Under the pieces are notes generated by a model, which worked only from the letters and a program-made list of their open reading frames with translations, had not been told where the DNA came from and searched no databases. DNA of 64,000 bases from JAJTFW01 sp046330075 (lineage in GTDB: Bacteria; Bacteroidota; Bacteroidia; AKYH767-A; OLB10), in assembly GCA_046330075.1 (NCBI GenBank), contig JAXLTL010000001.1, forward strand, positions 930,001-994,000, read 5' to 3'. A program made the position numbers and the translations under genes. Numbering within the stretch: position 1 is the first letter of the stretch; the number at the start of each line of letters is the position of its first letter. This document shows positions 1 to 7,519 of the stretch, in pieces.

Positions 1-636
1 GTATTACGTCATGCCATGAGCTCCGAAATTTACCGTTGCAATGCAGTGAACTGCTACGCCATTTCCTATTATCTCGGTAGTGGCGAAGGCGTATGGCCCG
101 GGGCGAACGCTCCTAATAGCGGAAGCAATCAATCGAGGGTGATTGGTTCGCGTGTATTTGTTGCAGAAGGGCAATCGGCCGGAGTCTACATCTCCAACAG
201 CAGCGAATGCAGAGTTATTGACCTGGCACTTGATGGCGGACAGGAACGAACCATTGACTACGCTGTGGTGATCAATACAGGCGGAACCACCACCGTAAAA
301 GACGGATACGTAACAGGGTTACACGGGGAAGCCGGCGTAGGCAAGGCGCTCATTAAATGCAGAGGAGATGGAAATGCAGTATTTGAAATCCGCGACCTGT
401 TCGTACAGATGAAATGCACACTTGTTGAACTCGAAGTCATCTCAGGATATGCACAGATGAACTGCAGCAACTTCAGCTATTTCCCGCCAGGATCACCATT
501 TGCAAATAAAGGAAACGGCGGAGCCTGGAGCTTTACAAACGTATTTGAGAAGAATGCAGAGGTGAAATGGAAAACCGGTGCAGGTTACTCTCAACCGGTA
601 CCTGAACGTATCCGAAACATCAGAAAACTGATGTAA
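1..636 (+). CDS. Beta-helix-like protein, C-terminal part (5' end outside window)
   Basis: The reading frame is open from the first base, so this is the end of a longer gene; the ATG at 16 is only the first internal one. The visible part of about 210 residues is rich in G, N, S, T and V and has short repeated strand-turn patterns (for example GVYISNSSECRVIDLALDGG, then a similar stretch around YAVVINTGGTTTVKDGYV), as in right-handed parallel beta-helix (pectate-lyase-like) proteins. It ends in a basic tail (ERIRNIRKLM) and shows no T9SS sorting domain. No catalytic residues can be assigned. The next gene starts 84 bp downstream behind its own promoter box. Family assignment is by fold pattern only. 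Confidence 0.55.
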   Translation, partial: VLRHAMSSEIYRCNAVNCYAISYYLGSGEGVWPGANAPNSGSNQSRVIGSRVFVAEGQSAGVYISNSSECRVIDLALDGGQERTIDYAVVINTGGTTTVKDGYVTGLHGEAGVGKALIKCRGDGNAVFEIRDLFVQMKCTLVELEVISGYAQMNCSNFSYFPPGSPFANKGNGGAWSFTNVFEKNAEVKWKTGAGYSQPVPERIRNIRKLM

Positions 637-695
637 AAATGATATCAGTTTGACAAAAGAGCAGGATTTCAGGAGAGAACTCCGTTCTTCTTCCC

Positions 696-703
696 TATTT
701 TTG
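696..703 (+). promoter_or_regulatory. Bacteroidota -7 promoter box (TATTTTTG)
   Basis: This matches the TAnnTTTG consensus of the Bacteroidota primary sigma factor and lies 17 nt before the ATG at 721. No convincing -33 element was checked. Confidence 0.5.
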
Positions 704-720
704 AGAGACACCACAAAACA

Positions 721-3414
721 ATGAATATGCGCTATATCATCACGGTATTGCTTGTCCTTTTTTTATCCGGACCATCCGGTTTCGCACAACAATATTTAAA
801 AAACCGCCCCGACTCCGTTCGCTCCTTCCGTCAATTACAAAGAGATTTTTACGAATGGAAAAAAGAAAAAAATATCAGCAAAATCCGTGGATGGAAATCC
901 TTCAAACGTTTCGAACAGGAAGCACAAATGCATACCAACGGGCATGGCGAGCAGGATGGTGTAGAAGCCTATCTCAACGCTATGATTCAGGCAGCAGCGG
1001 AAAAATCTTCAGCACGCTCTACCCTCGCGAGTGCGCCCTGGTTTCCGGTGGGTCCTTATACCCTGCCCAACAACCTCACCGGCTACATGACGAATGGAAT
1101 GGGGCGCGTGAACTGCATCGCTTTCGACCCGGTTAATCCTGCGGTATTTTATATCGGTGTTGGCCAGGGCGGATTATGGAAAACAACCAACAACGGAATA
1201 AGCTATACCGCCCTCACCGATAATCTCCCTATCACCCGCATTTCAGATATTGCCATCGACCCCACAAACACAAATACACTCTACATTTCGCTCTGTGATT
1301 TTGAATACGTAGGCACCAGTCTGTTTACCAATGGACGGAAAAGAAACACACATTACGGACTCGGTGTTTACAAATCTACCGACGGCGGACTCACCTGGGC
1401 ACCTACCGGATTAAGCTTCCAGTTGTCGAACGGTGATGCATCACTGATCCGGAAAATTATTGTTGATCCTGCCAACAGTAACAACGTTGTTGCCTGTGGA
1501 GTAAGTGGCATGTACAAATCCCTGAATGGCGGAACAACATTTACACAAATCAATGATTCACTATACTGGGATATGCTGCAGGATCCGGCAAACCCCAATG
1601 TACTATATGCTGCAACCGGATGGATCATGGTTGCCGGCATAGGCAGTGCCAATATCTTCAAGTCAACCGACTTCGGCTCTACATGGACGTTATTAAACAC
1701 CGGCATTCCGCCAACCGGTTCCGTACAACGCGTTAAACTGGCCCAATCGCACAGCAACCCTTCAATTCTCTATGCATTAGGTGTTGACACACAAGGTGGC
1801 TCCTATGCGGTATACAAATCAACCGACAGTGGAGTAACATGGACCACTACTTTTTCGGGCATGAATATTCTGGGTTATGATGATGTCACCTCCCCTGGTG
1901 GCCAGGGCAACTACGATCTCGGATTAGCAGTAGATCCACAGAACCCTGACCGGCTGATTGCCGGCGGTGTCAATCTCTGGGTGTCGGACGACGGTGGTAT
2001 TAATTTTAATCCTGCCAGCCACTGGACCACCAGCTATGGCCCATCCATTCACGCCGACATCCATGATATTAAATTCCATCCATCTACCGGATACCTCTAT
2101 GTATGCAACGACGGTGGAGTAAACAGAACTCAAAATCTGATACCGGAGTCATGGGTTAACCTGAACCTGGGCACCCAGTTTCAAACCATGTGGTCCAATC
2201 TCAGCAATGGAATGAACACCACCTCCTTTTATCGGATATCCTCTTCAAAAAGCAATACAGACGAACTCATTGCCGGTGCGCAGGACAACGCGACGTTTTA
2301 TTTCGATGGTGCCAACTGGATGACAGTATTCGGGGGAGATGGGATGGACAACCTGATGGACACCACACAACAGGGATATTTCATTGCTTCATCGCAATAC
2401 GGAAATTTCAGTCAGACAACCGATGGCGGAAACAGTTTCAACGGGATTTTTGCCAATGTAAACAACGAAAATGCAGAGTGGACTTCACCGATTGCAGGAG
2501 ACCCTTCAGATCCGTTGACCATGTACTGCGGTTTTCAGAATGTAACCGTTTCCTACGATGGCGGATTATTCTGGAACGCTACCACCTCCTTACCCCTGCC
2601 ACCAAATTTTTATGGCAATGAACTTTCAGCACTTGCCGTATCACCTGTGACAAGCGGCGTACTTTGGGCGGGACGAAGGGTCAGGTATGAATTCGCCAAT
2701 CCGGCCGCACTCTTTCTCAGCACCAACGACGGACAGAGCTGGACCGATGTTACCTCCAACCTCCCCGACTCACTCTATTACACCTCCCTCGAAGCAGACC
2801 GGTTCAATGCTGCTGCCGCGTATGTTAGTATGGCTGGATTTGTTTCCGGCCAAAAAGTTTATAAAACCACTACTAACGGCAATGCATGGACGAACATTAG
2901 TTACAACCTGCCCAACATTCCCGTAAACTGCATCAAACAGATTCCCGGAAAACAGGATTTACTCGCCGCTACTGACATCGGCATCTATCTGCTTCCTGCA
3001 GGCAGCACCAGCTGGATTAATGTCAGCACCGGACTTCCCAACGTCATTGTAACTGACATTGAATTCAACATCACCCGCAACAAAGTATTCATCTCCACCT
3101 TCGGGCGGGGCATCTGGTCAACGGACCTCAGCCTGCTCACCGGACTCACCCATCCCGAACAGGTGTTGCTGGATTTCCGCTTAACACCCACACTCAACAA
3201 CGGTCATTTCAGCATCACCATAAATGAAGCTGTTACCACACCCGCTTCACTGGAAATACTTGACGTTAGCGGAAAATGTATCGACAACCGATCACTCAGC
3301 AAGGGAACAACTGAAATTGGATTAAGCCTGCCCGGAGGCACCTACTTCGCCCGACTCCGGAGTGAAAAGAAGTTAGGTGTAGCACGATTTATTGTTACCG
3401 ATCCGGGTTTCTGA
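721..3414 (+). CDS. Secreted Asp-box (BNR/sortilin-like) beta-propeller protein with T9SS sorting domain
   Basis: This 897-residue protein has an N-terminal signal peptide (about residues 1-22, hydrophobic core then GFAQ). The body contains about ten Asp-box-type motifs of the form S/T-x-D/N-x-G-x-x-W/F, such as STDGGLTWAPTG, STDSGVTWTTTF, SDDGGINFNPAS and STNDGQSWTDVT, typical of VPS10/sortilin-like or BNR-repeat propellers. The last 80 residues look like a type A T9SS sorting domain (FRLTPTLNNGHFSITI, a GTYFARL turn, a final strand). Export across the outer membrane by T9SS with surface attachment or release is therefore likely. Propellers of this kind often bind glycans or proteins; no sialidase catalytic set is evident. 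No co-transcribed partner is seen. Confidence 0.85.
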   Translation: MNMRYIITVLLVLFLSGPSGFAQQYLKNRPDSVRSFRQLQRDFYEWKKEKNISKIRGWKSFKRFEQEAQMHTNGHGEQDGVEAYLNAMIQAAAEKSSARSTLASAPWFPVGPYTLPNNLTGYMTNGMGRVNCIAFDPVNPAVFYIGVGQGGLWKTTNNGISYTALTDNLPITRISDIAIDPTNTNTLYISLCDFEYVGTSLFTNGRKRNTHYGLGVYKSTDGGLTWAPTGLSFQLSNGDASLIRKIIVDPANSNNVVACGVSGMYKSLNGGTTFTQINDSLYWDMLQDPANPNVLYAATGWIMVAGIGSANIFKSTDFGSTWTLLNTGIPPTGSVQRVKLAQSHSNPSILYALGVDTQGGSYAVYKSTDSGVTWTTTFSGMNILGYDDVTSPGGQGNYDLGLAVDPQNPDRLIAGGVNLWVSDDGGINFNPASHWTTSYGPSIHADIHDIKFHPSTGYLYVCNDGGVNRTQNLIPESWVNLNLGTQFQTMWSNLSNGMNTTSFYRISSSKSNTDELIAGAQDNATFYFDGANWMTVFGGDGMDNLMDTTQQGYFIASSQYGNFSQTTDGGNSFNGIFANVNNENAEWTSPIAGDPSDPLTMYCGFQNVTVSYDGGLFWNATTSLPLPPNFYGNELSALAVSPVTSGVLWAGRRVRYEFANPAALFLSTNDGQSWTDVTSNLPDSLYYTSLEADRFNAAAAYVSMAGFVSGQKVYKTTTNGNAWTNISYNLPNIPVNCIKQIPGKQDLLAATDIGIYLLPAGSTSWINVSTGLPNVIVTDIEFNITRNKVFISTFGRGIWSTDLSLLTGLTHPEQVLLDFRLTPTLNNGHFSITINEAVTTPASLEILDVSGKCIDNRSLSKGTTEIGLSLPGGTYFARLRSEKKLGVARFIVTDPGF

Positions 3415-3507
3415 GGCCAAGCTCTAGTCCAACCCCCTCTTTTACAATACGCTATATAAAATAATAGAGAGCAAACCTCCTTATTTTAGAATATTTATCT
3501 GATTTGC

Positions 3508-3515
3508 TACCTTTG
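3508..3515 (+). promoter_or_regulatory. -7 promoter box of tRNA-Ala (TACCTTTG)
   Basis: TACCTTTG fits TAnnTTTG and lies 15 nt before the first tRNA base, a reasonable distance for a short leader. Confidence 0.55.
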
Positions 3516-3530
3516 CAGCGCTCAAAAGCA

Positions 3531-3605
<75 letters not shown>

Positions 3606-3606
3606 A

Positions 3607-3640
3607 AAAGCCCTCCTATGCTTTAGCATCGGAGGGCTTT
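3607..3640 (+). terminator. Terminator after tRNA-Ala
   Basis: AAAGCCCTCC pairs perfectly with GGAGGGCTTT around a small inner hairpin (ATGC/GCAT). Degenerate versions of this terminator end each of the next two tandem units. Confidence 0.8.
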
Positions 3641-3653
3641 GTCATTAAAAACA

Positions 3654-3715
3654 TAGAGCGCTTGCATGCCCCGAAAGTTTTCGGGGAAGAGGTCACCGGG
3701 CGCTCTTCGCTCCGG
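3654..3715 (+). repeat. tRNA-Ala-derived palindromic element, copy 1
   Basis: It shares TAGAGCGCTTGCATG and AAGAGGTCACCGG with the tRNA at 3531-3604. GCATGC in the anticodon arm is replaced by the 18-nt palindrome CCCCGAAAGTTTTCGGGG (3669-3686), and the T loop by GCGCTCTTCG. The acceptor stem and half of the D arm are missing, so it cannot be a working tRNA. GAGCGC near the start could pair with GCGCTC near the end, closing an outer stem around the inner hairpin. Confidence 0.8.
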
Positions 3716-3734
3716 ATTGCTATCCACTAATTCT

Positions 3735-3765
3735 GCCCTCTGATCCTAAACTTATAGAGGGCTTT
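3735..3765 (+). terminator. Terminator-like hairpin ending tandem unit 1
   Basis: GCCCTC pairs with GAGGGC, followed by TTT. It is a weakened form of the tRNA-Ala terminator. Confidence 0.5.
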
Positions 3766-3778
3766 GTCATTAAAAACA

Positions 3779-3839
3779 TAGAGCGCTTGCATGCCCCGAA
3801 AGTTTTCGGGGAAGAGGTCACCGGGCGCTCTTCGCTCCG
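3779..3839 (+). repeat. tRNA-Ala-derived palindromic element, copy 2
   Basis: Identical to copy 1 through the palindrome (3794-3811) and the GCGCTCTTCGCTCCG end; the sequences diverge just after. Both copies keep the potential GAGCGC/GCGCTC outer pairing. Confidence 0.8.
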
Positions 3840-3859
3840 AATCACCATTCACTAATTCT

Positions 3860-3890
3860 GCCCTCCGATCCTAATCTTATTGAGGGCTTT
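3860..3890 (+). terminator. Terminator-like hairpin ending tandem unit 2
   Basis: GCCCTC pairs with GAGGGC and is followed by TTT. It lies just upstream of the GIY-YIG gene. Confidence 0.5.
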
Positions 3891-3904
3891 GTCATTTATA
3901 TAAC

Positions 3905-4156
3905 ATGTTTTACGTTTATTTCATTTACTCAGCACGTTTAGATCGATATTATGTCGGTTACACATCTGACCTTCAGAAGAGATTGAATGATCATAATTGT
4001 GGAATTTCTGCATTTACATCTAAGTCTAAGGACTGGGTACTGGTGTATCAGGAAGCTTTTGAATCTCGAGAAGAGGCCGCTGAAAGAGAACGAATCATTA
4101 AAAAGAAAAAAAGCAGGAAGTATCTCGAATGGCTCATTGCAGGGAATAATTCATAG
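3905..4156 (+). CDS. Small GIY-YIG endonuclease family protein
   Basis: This 83-residue protein is a single GIY-YIG domain of the YhbQ/UPF0213 type: VYF (4-6) stands for the GIY triad and YVG (16-18) for YIG, with R26 and H30 in KRLNDHN and a likely metal-binding E62 in AAERERIIKKKK. The C terminus is very basic (KKKKSRKYLEWLI). Such domains cut DNA; stand-alone small ones have no settled role, and many Bacteroidota carry several copies (recalled, not checked). The gene sits directly after two tRNA-derived tandem units and its stop codon overlaps the start of a third tRNA-derived element, so it is embedded in the repeat family. It may be a mobility nuclease for these repeats; that is inference. 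Confidence 0.85.
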   Translation: MFYVYFIYSARLDRYYVGYTSDLQKRLNDHNCGISAFTSKSKDWVLVYQEAFESREEAAERERIIKKKKSRKYLEWLIAGNNS

Positions 4157-4198
4157 AGCGCTTGCATGCCCCGAAAGCTTTCGGGGAAGAGGTCACCC
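4154..4198 (+). repeat. tRNA-Ala-derived palindromic element, copy 3 (truncated)
   Basis: It begins with TAGAGCGCTTGCATG, then the palindrome CCCCGAAAGCTTTCGGGG (4169-4186, perfect here) and AAGAGGTCACC. It then runs into a different palindrome family (TTCCGGCAGGCAGGCAGG). The first bases overlap the GIY-YIG stop codon. Confidence 0.8.
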
Positions 4199-4315
4199 CT
4201 TCCGGCAGGCAGGCAGGATTTGTTACATTCTACATCGCCTCCTACAACCACTGATTTGCACGGTTGGTTATGATGGGTTATGTTCAAACATGACTGTTCA
4301 TTTGAGGTGATTTTT

Positions 4316-4323
4316 TATCTTTG
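4316..4323 (+). promoter_or_regulatory. -7 promoter box (TATCTTTG), 4 nt before start codon
   Basis: TATCTTTG fits TAnnTTTG; only AAAG separates it from the ATG at 4328, which predicts a leaderless or nearly leaderless mRNA. Confidence 0.55.
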
Positions 4324-4327
4324 AAAG

Positions 4328-5851
4328 ATGGGTTACTTCCGCTACTTGTTTTTATTGATGATTTTGCTGCCGGGATCAGCAACAGCACAGTATAATGGTA
4401 ATTACTGGTGTTTTGGGGATAGTGTTATGATAAATTGGAGTAACCCTAACAACCCTGTAATTGGGGCTTCTTCTTTTGATTTCCGAAACGGATCATCAAG
4501 TATTGCTGATTCTAACGGCATACTTTTATATACAGGTTATAATTACAATGTTCAACCAGTCAGACCCTCGGTTTGGAACAAATATAATAATGATATAAAT
4601 GATTCAATACGGATCAAAGGTGGCCTTTGGTATCATGCCAGTTTATTTGTACCTGATCCTGGAAATGATTCAATTATTTATTTATTTACAATTGGTGTTA
4701 CTCAAGCTGAACAGTACGGTCTATACTACTCCAAAATCAACTATAAAGCGAACAATGATTCAGGAATAGTCATTCAGAAAAATGTGCAGCTCAATAATTT
4801 TCCTGCCTTTGACGCACTCATGTCCGTGCGGCATGGTAACGGTAGAGACTGGTGGGTGATATTTCAGAGATATACAACCAGCCTTACCCCATTTAATTCA
4901 TTTTACCTTTTTCTTGTTTCGCCATCTGGTATTTCAGGTCCTGCAATTCAGAATATTGGTTCATTACGTAAAACCGGCGGCGGGCATCTGATTTTTAATA
5001 GTGATGGTACTCAATTTGTGCAATGCTCTTGGTTAGGTATGATCGAACTCTACAATTTCGATCGCTGTACAGGTACCATCACTTCCACCATCCCTATTGA
5101 ACAAGAACCATCTGTAGCTCCCTACCCACATTGGTATTCCAGCTGTGCTTTTTCACCAGATGATTCGAAATTATATGTAGCAGACTATTCGCAAACCACT
5201 TCACCATCTTATTTATGGCAATATGATTTATTAGCTACGAATGTACCTGCGAGCAAAACCTTGATTGATTCATTTGTTGATCCTGATATGGGAATAGCGC
5301 AACTTCGCTTGGCCCCCGATAATAAAATATATTTATCAGCCTCAGATGAAGGTTTTCCATGGCCTTACCCAGATACCATCACCGCCTACACCACCATCAA
5401 CAACAACCTCAGTGTTATCAACCACCCGGATAGCCTGGGTGCTGCCTGCGATTTTCAACCCTTCAGCTTTTCCCTCGGTGGTGCCCGCACCTACTACGGC
5501 CTTCCCAACAACCCCGATTACGAGTTGGGGGCTTGGGTAGGTAGTCCTTGTGATACGCTAACTGTGGGCCTCACCCCCGGCCCATCAGAGGAGAAGGGAG
5601 CATGGATGCAGGCATGGTATAACCACGAATGGAACATGATTCACGTCAACGCGGCGCAGTTGAAAGGGAAGAAAGGTGTGTTGCGGTTGTTTGATATCGA
5701 AGGAAGAATCGTTTTCGAAAAACCGGCGGAGGTGGTGGCGGGTGGGTATTATACGACGGAGATTTATATGAATGAGTTGTCAAGTGGGGTTTATGTCGTC
5801 AACCTGGTCACGGATCGGGAGACGTTGTCGTTTAAGACTAGTAAATACTAG
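4328..5851 (+). CDS. Secreted WD40-like propeller protein with T9SS sorting tail (paralogue 1)
   Basis: This 507-residue protein has a signal peptide (about 1-20, ending TATA before QYNGNYWCFGDS). The central 370 residues repeat blade-like segments (SSIADSNGILLYTG, YHASLFVPDPG, CAFSPDDSKLYVADYS), matching the Bacteroidota propeller family that opens with WxFGxxAGxxF. From about 410 the sequence turns into a conserved module (PNNPDYELGAWVGSPCDTL, a PGP linker, then a type A sorting domain with RLFDIEGRIVFEK and GVYVVNL). Paralogues lie at 9627-11177 and 39463-41004; the C-terminal 100 codons are far more alike than the propellers. Ligand unknown. Surface export by T9SS is likely. Confidence 0.85.
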   Translation: MGYFRYLFLLMILLPGSATAQYNGNYWCFGDSVMINWSNPNNPVIGASSFDFRNGSSSIADSNGILLYTGYNYNVQPVRPSVWNKYNNDINDSIRIKGGLWYHASLFVPDPGNDSIIYLFTIGVTQAEQYGLYYSKINYKANNDSGIVIQKNVQLNNFPAFDALMSVRHGNGRDWWVIFQRYTTSLTPFNSFYLFLVSPSGISGPAIQNIGSLRKTGGGHLIFNSDGTQFVQCSWLGMIELYNFDRCTGTITSTIPIEQEPSVAPYPHWYSSCAFSPDDSKLYVADYSQTTSPSYLWQYDLLATNVPASKTLIDSFVDPDMGIAQLRLAPDNKIYLSASDEGFPWPYPDTITAYTTINNNLSVINHPDSLGAACDFQPFSFSLGGARTYYGLPNNPDYELGAWVGSPCDTLTVGLTPGPSEEKGAWMQAWYNHEWNMIHVNAAQLKGKKGVLRLFDIEGRIVFEKPAEVVAGGYYTTEIYMNELSSGVYVVNLVTDRETLSFKTSKY

Positions 5852-5922
5852 TTACAAGAGCATTTGTTGGTTTAACCCTGCCTGCCGGCAGGCAGGCGCA
5901 GCGAAAACGGCGACTCGCAACG
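5852..5922 (+). repeat. 3'-flank repeat, copy 1 (with CCTGCCTGCCGGCAGGCAGG palindrome)
   Basis: These 71 bp after the stop codon match 12184-12254 with about three differences. Inside, 5877-5896 is a perfect 20-bp palindrome, CCTGCCTGCCGGCAGGCAGG. The repeat follows a sorting-tail coding end in both places, so tail and flank were duplicated together. Confidence 0.85.
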
Positions 5923-5925
5923 TCC

Positions 5926-5937
5926 CGATAGCTATCG
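5926..5937. repeat. Left target-site duplication of the IS4-family element
   Basis: CGATAGCTATCG, a 12-bp palindrome, is repeated at 7362-7373 on the other side of the element. The empty site would read TCCCGATAGCTATCGGGAG, a copy of a palindrome also seen at 11882-11899. Confidence 0.85.
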
Positions 5938-6011
5938 CATTGGCGTTAAGCTAAGCCGATTACTTTTCAACTCAAACTTCTTGATAATTAGCTTGGTATT
6001 AGAATAAAAAA

Positions 6012-6069
6012 GGCTTCCCCTTTGCATAATTATGTTGCGCTAACAAACTCTAACATGCGCACGGGAAGC
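6012..6069 (+). promoter_or_regulatory. Inverted repeat enclosing the transposase start codon
   Basis: GGCTTCCC (6012-6019) pairs with GGGAAGCC (6062-6069), enclosing the ATG at 6055 in a possible 58-nt hairpin. IS10 and IS50 use comparable hairpins to block translation of read-through mRNA; that function is inferred here. Confidence 0.5.
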
Positions 6070-7353
6070 CAAAACAAATATATGCAACATGACTTGAATT
6101 CAAAGTTAAAGTTGCTAGGTATCACAAAACTGGAGAGAGAATTGGGTTTTAGAAAACGACGTACAGGCAAGATCAGATTGCAAGCACTTGTTGAAAGTTT
6201 TTATAAGTCATGTTTTCGGAGTAAATTTTCATTGTCAAGCTGGGCTTTTCAGTTGTCGGCTCAGGAAGGACTCTGCATTAGCAAGCAAGCTGTCTTTTAC
6301 AGGGTCAATAGTTCATTAACTAAATTATTGGAAAGACTGCTCAACAATGCACTCGTTGCACAGATAAAGCCGAGCCAGACTTCACAGAATAGCAGATTTA
6401 AAAATGTATATATCCAGGATGGAATGGCAATTAAGTTGCCGGACAATTTAAGTACAAAATACAAAGGAAATTACTCGCGCGGCAAGATAAAAGCGGTAGC
6501 GAAATTGCAAGTAATTTATAATGCCAGTAAACGAAATTTTAAATCTATTCTGCTAACTCCTTTCACAAGAAATGACCAGACAGCCTCATCCGACATATTG
6601 CCGTTACTAAAGAAGGGAGATTTGGTCATACGCGATATGGGATATTTTGTAATGCCCACCTTTAGACAAATCGTACAACGTAAGGCAGACTTCATCAGTC
6701 GATATAAAAAAGATGTGGCCATAATTGATTTAAAGAGTAAGCAGGCGGTGTCAATAATACAATTATTGAGAGGAAAAACGGTTTTGAAACGAAAAGTTAT
6801 TCTTGGTGCAAAAGAACAGCTTGAATGCACGTTGATAGCGGTTAAGGTAGCTCCATGTTTGGCGGAGGCAAGACGAAGAAAAGCCATGAAAGATCGTGAT
6901 AAGCGACTAAGGTATACCCAGGATAAAAAAATATTGCTTGGATGGGATATTTATCTGAGTTCTTCACATGATCTGGACGTAAAAGACGTTCAAGATTATT
7001 ATGCAGCTCGTTGGCAAATAGAGATCATTTTTAAGTCTTGGAAAAGTGGTTTGAGTTTAGAGAAGTCCATTCCGGGTCAACTGAATTATGATCACTTAGC
7101 GGTAACAGTTATCTATCTTCATTTGTTACTGATTGTACTTATGATTACGCCCATATACAACACCTTGAAATCACTTATACGTAGGCCCGAAGATAGAGTA
7201 AGCCTCTTGAAATCAGTTAAAATCATCTTAATGATGATCATTAACAATCGAATACAATTTGACTTAAATGTTGCCTCTAAATTGGCCAACTTTACTCTTT
7301 ATGAAGTTAGGAACCGGGACACGATGGCAGATAAACTGAGGATTTTAGCTTAA
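6055..7353 (+). CDS. IS4-family transposase (DDE)
   Basis: This 432-residue transposase reads from ATG 6055; an in-frame TTG at 6022 and ATG at 6082 are alternatives. The DDE triad is visible: D in YIQDGMAIKLPD, D in LVIRDMGYFV, and E in the IS4 signature Y-x2-R-x3-E-x6-K (YAARWQIEIIFKSWK). The N-terminal 80 residues are basic and probably bind the terminal repeats. The frame is intact, so the element may be active. An inverted repeat around the start codon may limit expression from outside transcripts. Confidence 0.92.
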   Translation: MRTGSQNKYMQHDLNSKLKLLGITKLERELGFRKRRTGKIRLQALVESFYKSCFRSKFSLSSWAFQLSAQEGLCISKQAVFYRVNSSLTKLLERLLNNALVAQIKPSQTSQNSRFKNVYIQDGMAIKLPDNLSTKYKGNYSRGKIKAVAKLQVIYNASKRNFKSILLTPFTRNDQTASSDILPLLKKGDLVIRDMGYFVMPTFRQIVQRKADFISRYKKDVAIIDLKSKQAVSIIQLLRGKTVLKRKVILGAKEQLECTLIAVKVAPCLAEARRRKAMKDRDKRLRYTQDKKILLGWDIYLSSSHDLDVKDVQDYYAARWQIEIIFKSWKSGLSLEKSIPGQLNYDHLAVTVIYLHLLLIVLMITPIYNTLKSLIRRPEDRVSLLKSVKIILMMIINNRIQFDLNVASKLANFTLYEVRNRDTMADKLRILA

Positions 7354-7361
7354 CGCTAATG

Positions 7362-7373
7362 CGATAGCTATCG
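7362..7373. repeat. Right target-site duplication of the IS4-family element
   Basis: CGATAGCTATCG, identical to 5926-5937, immediately follows the right inverted repeat. Confidence 0.85.
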
Positions 7374-7507
7374 GGAGCAGAGAAATCTTCATAACATTAA
7401 AAACATTTTAACCATTTAACACTTTAACTCCCGCCTTACGGGATTAACATTTATAATACTTATAACCTTCCCCCTACGGTAACCTCAGTTTAATTCAGGA
7501 TTTTTCT

Positions 7508-7515
7508 TAAATTTG
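7508..7515 (+). promoter_or_regulatory. -7 promoter box (TAAATTTG), 4 nt before ATG 7520
   Basis: TAAATTTG fits TAnnTTTG; ATTG separates it from the ATG at 7520, the same spacing seen at several other genes here. Confidence 0.45.
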
Positions 7516-7519
7516 ATTG

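Larger units (their letters stand above)
3632..3890 (+). repeat. Two tandem 125-bp units of tRNA-Ala-derived sequence plus terminator
   Basis: GAGGGCTTTGTCATT recurs at 3632, 3757 and 3882, a constant 125-bp period. Each unit holds a spacer (TTAAAAACA), a tRNA-Ala-derived fragment carrying a palindrome, a short variable stretch and a terminator-like hairpin (GCCCTC...GAGGGCTTT). The two units are nearly identical over the first 80 bp and differ more just before the terminator. They appear to derive from the intact tRNA transcription unit upstream by duplication and change. Confidence 0.85.
5938..7361 (+). mobile_element. Complete IS4-family insertion sequence (1424 bp)
   Basis: The ends are 17-bp inverted repeats, CATTGGCGTTAAGCTAA (5938-5954) and the reverse complement of CATTAGCGTTAAGCTAA (7345-7361), with one mismatch. 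A 12-bp direct duplication (CGATAGCTATCG) flanks the element. It carries one intact transposase gene whose stop codon lies within the right inverted repeat. Size, ends, duplication length and transposase motifs all fit the IS4 family. It looks complete and recently inserted, into a palindromic intergenic repeat. Confidence 0.9.

Noticed and set aside
3654..4198. The tRNA-derived copies as additional tRNA genes or as att sites of an integrated element.
   Set aside because: They lack the acceptor stem and have a disrupted anticodon arm; att duplications copy the tRNA 3' end, which is altered here, and no integrase gene is present.
5772..5954. A 60-codon frame over the end of paralogue 1 and the palindromic flank.
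   Set aside because: It is in another frame of the sorting tail and is extended by repeat sequence; the same false frame occurs at 12116.
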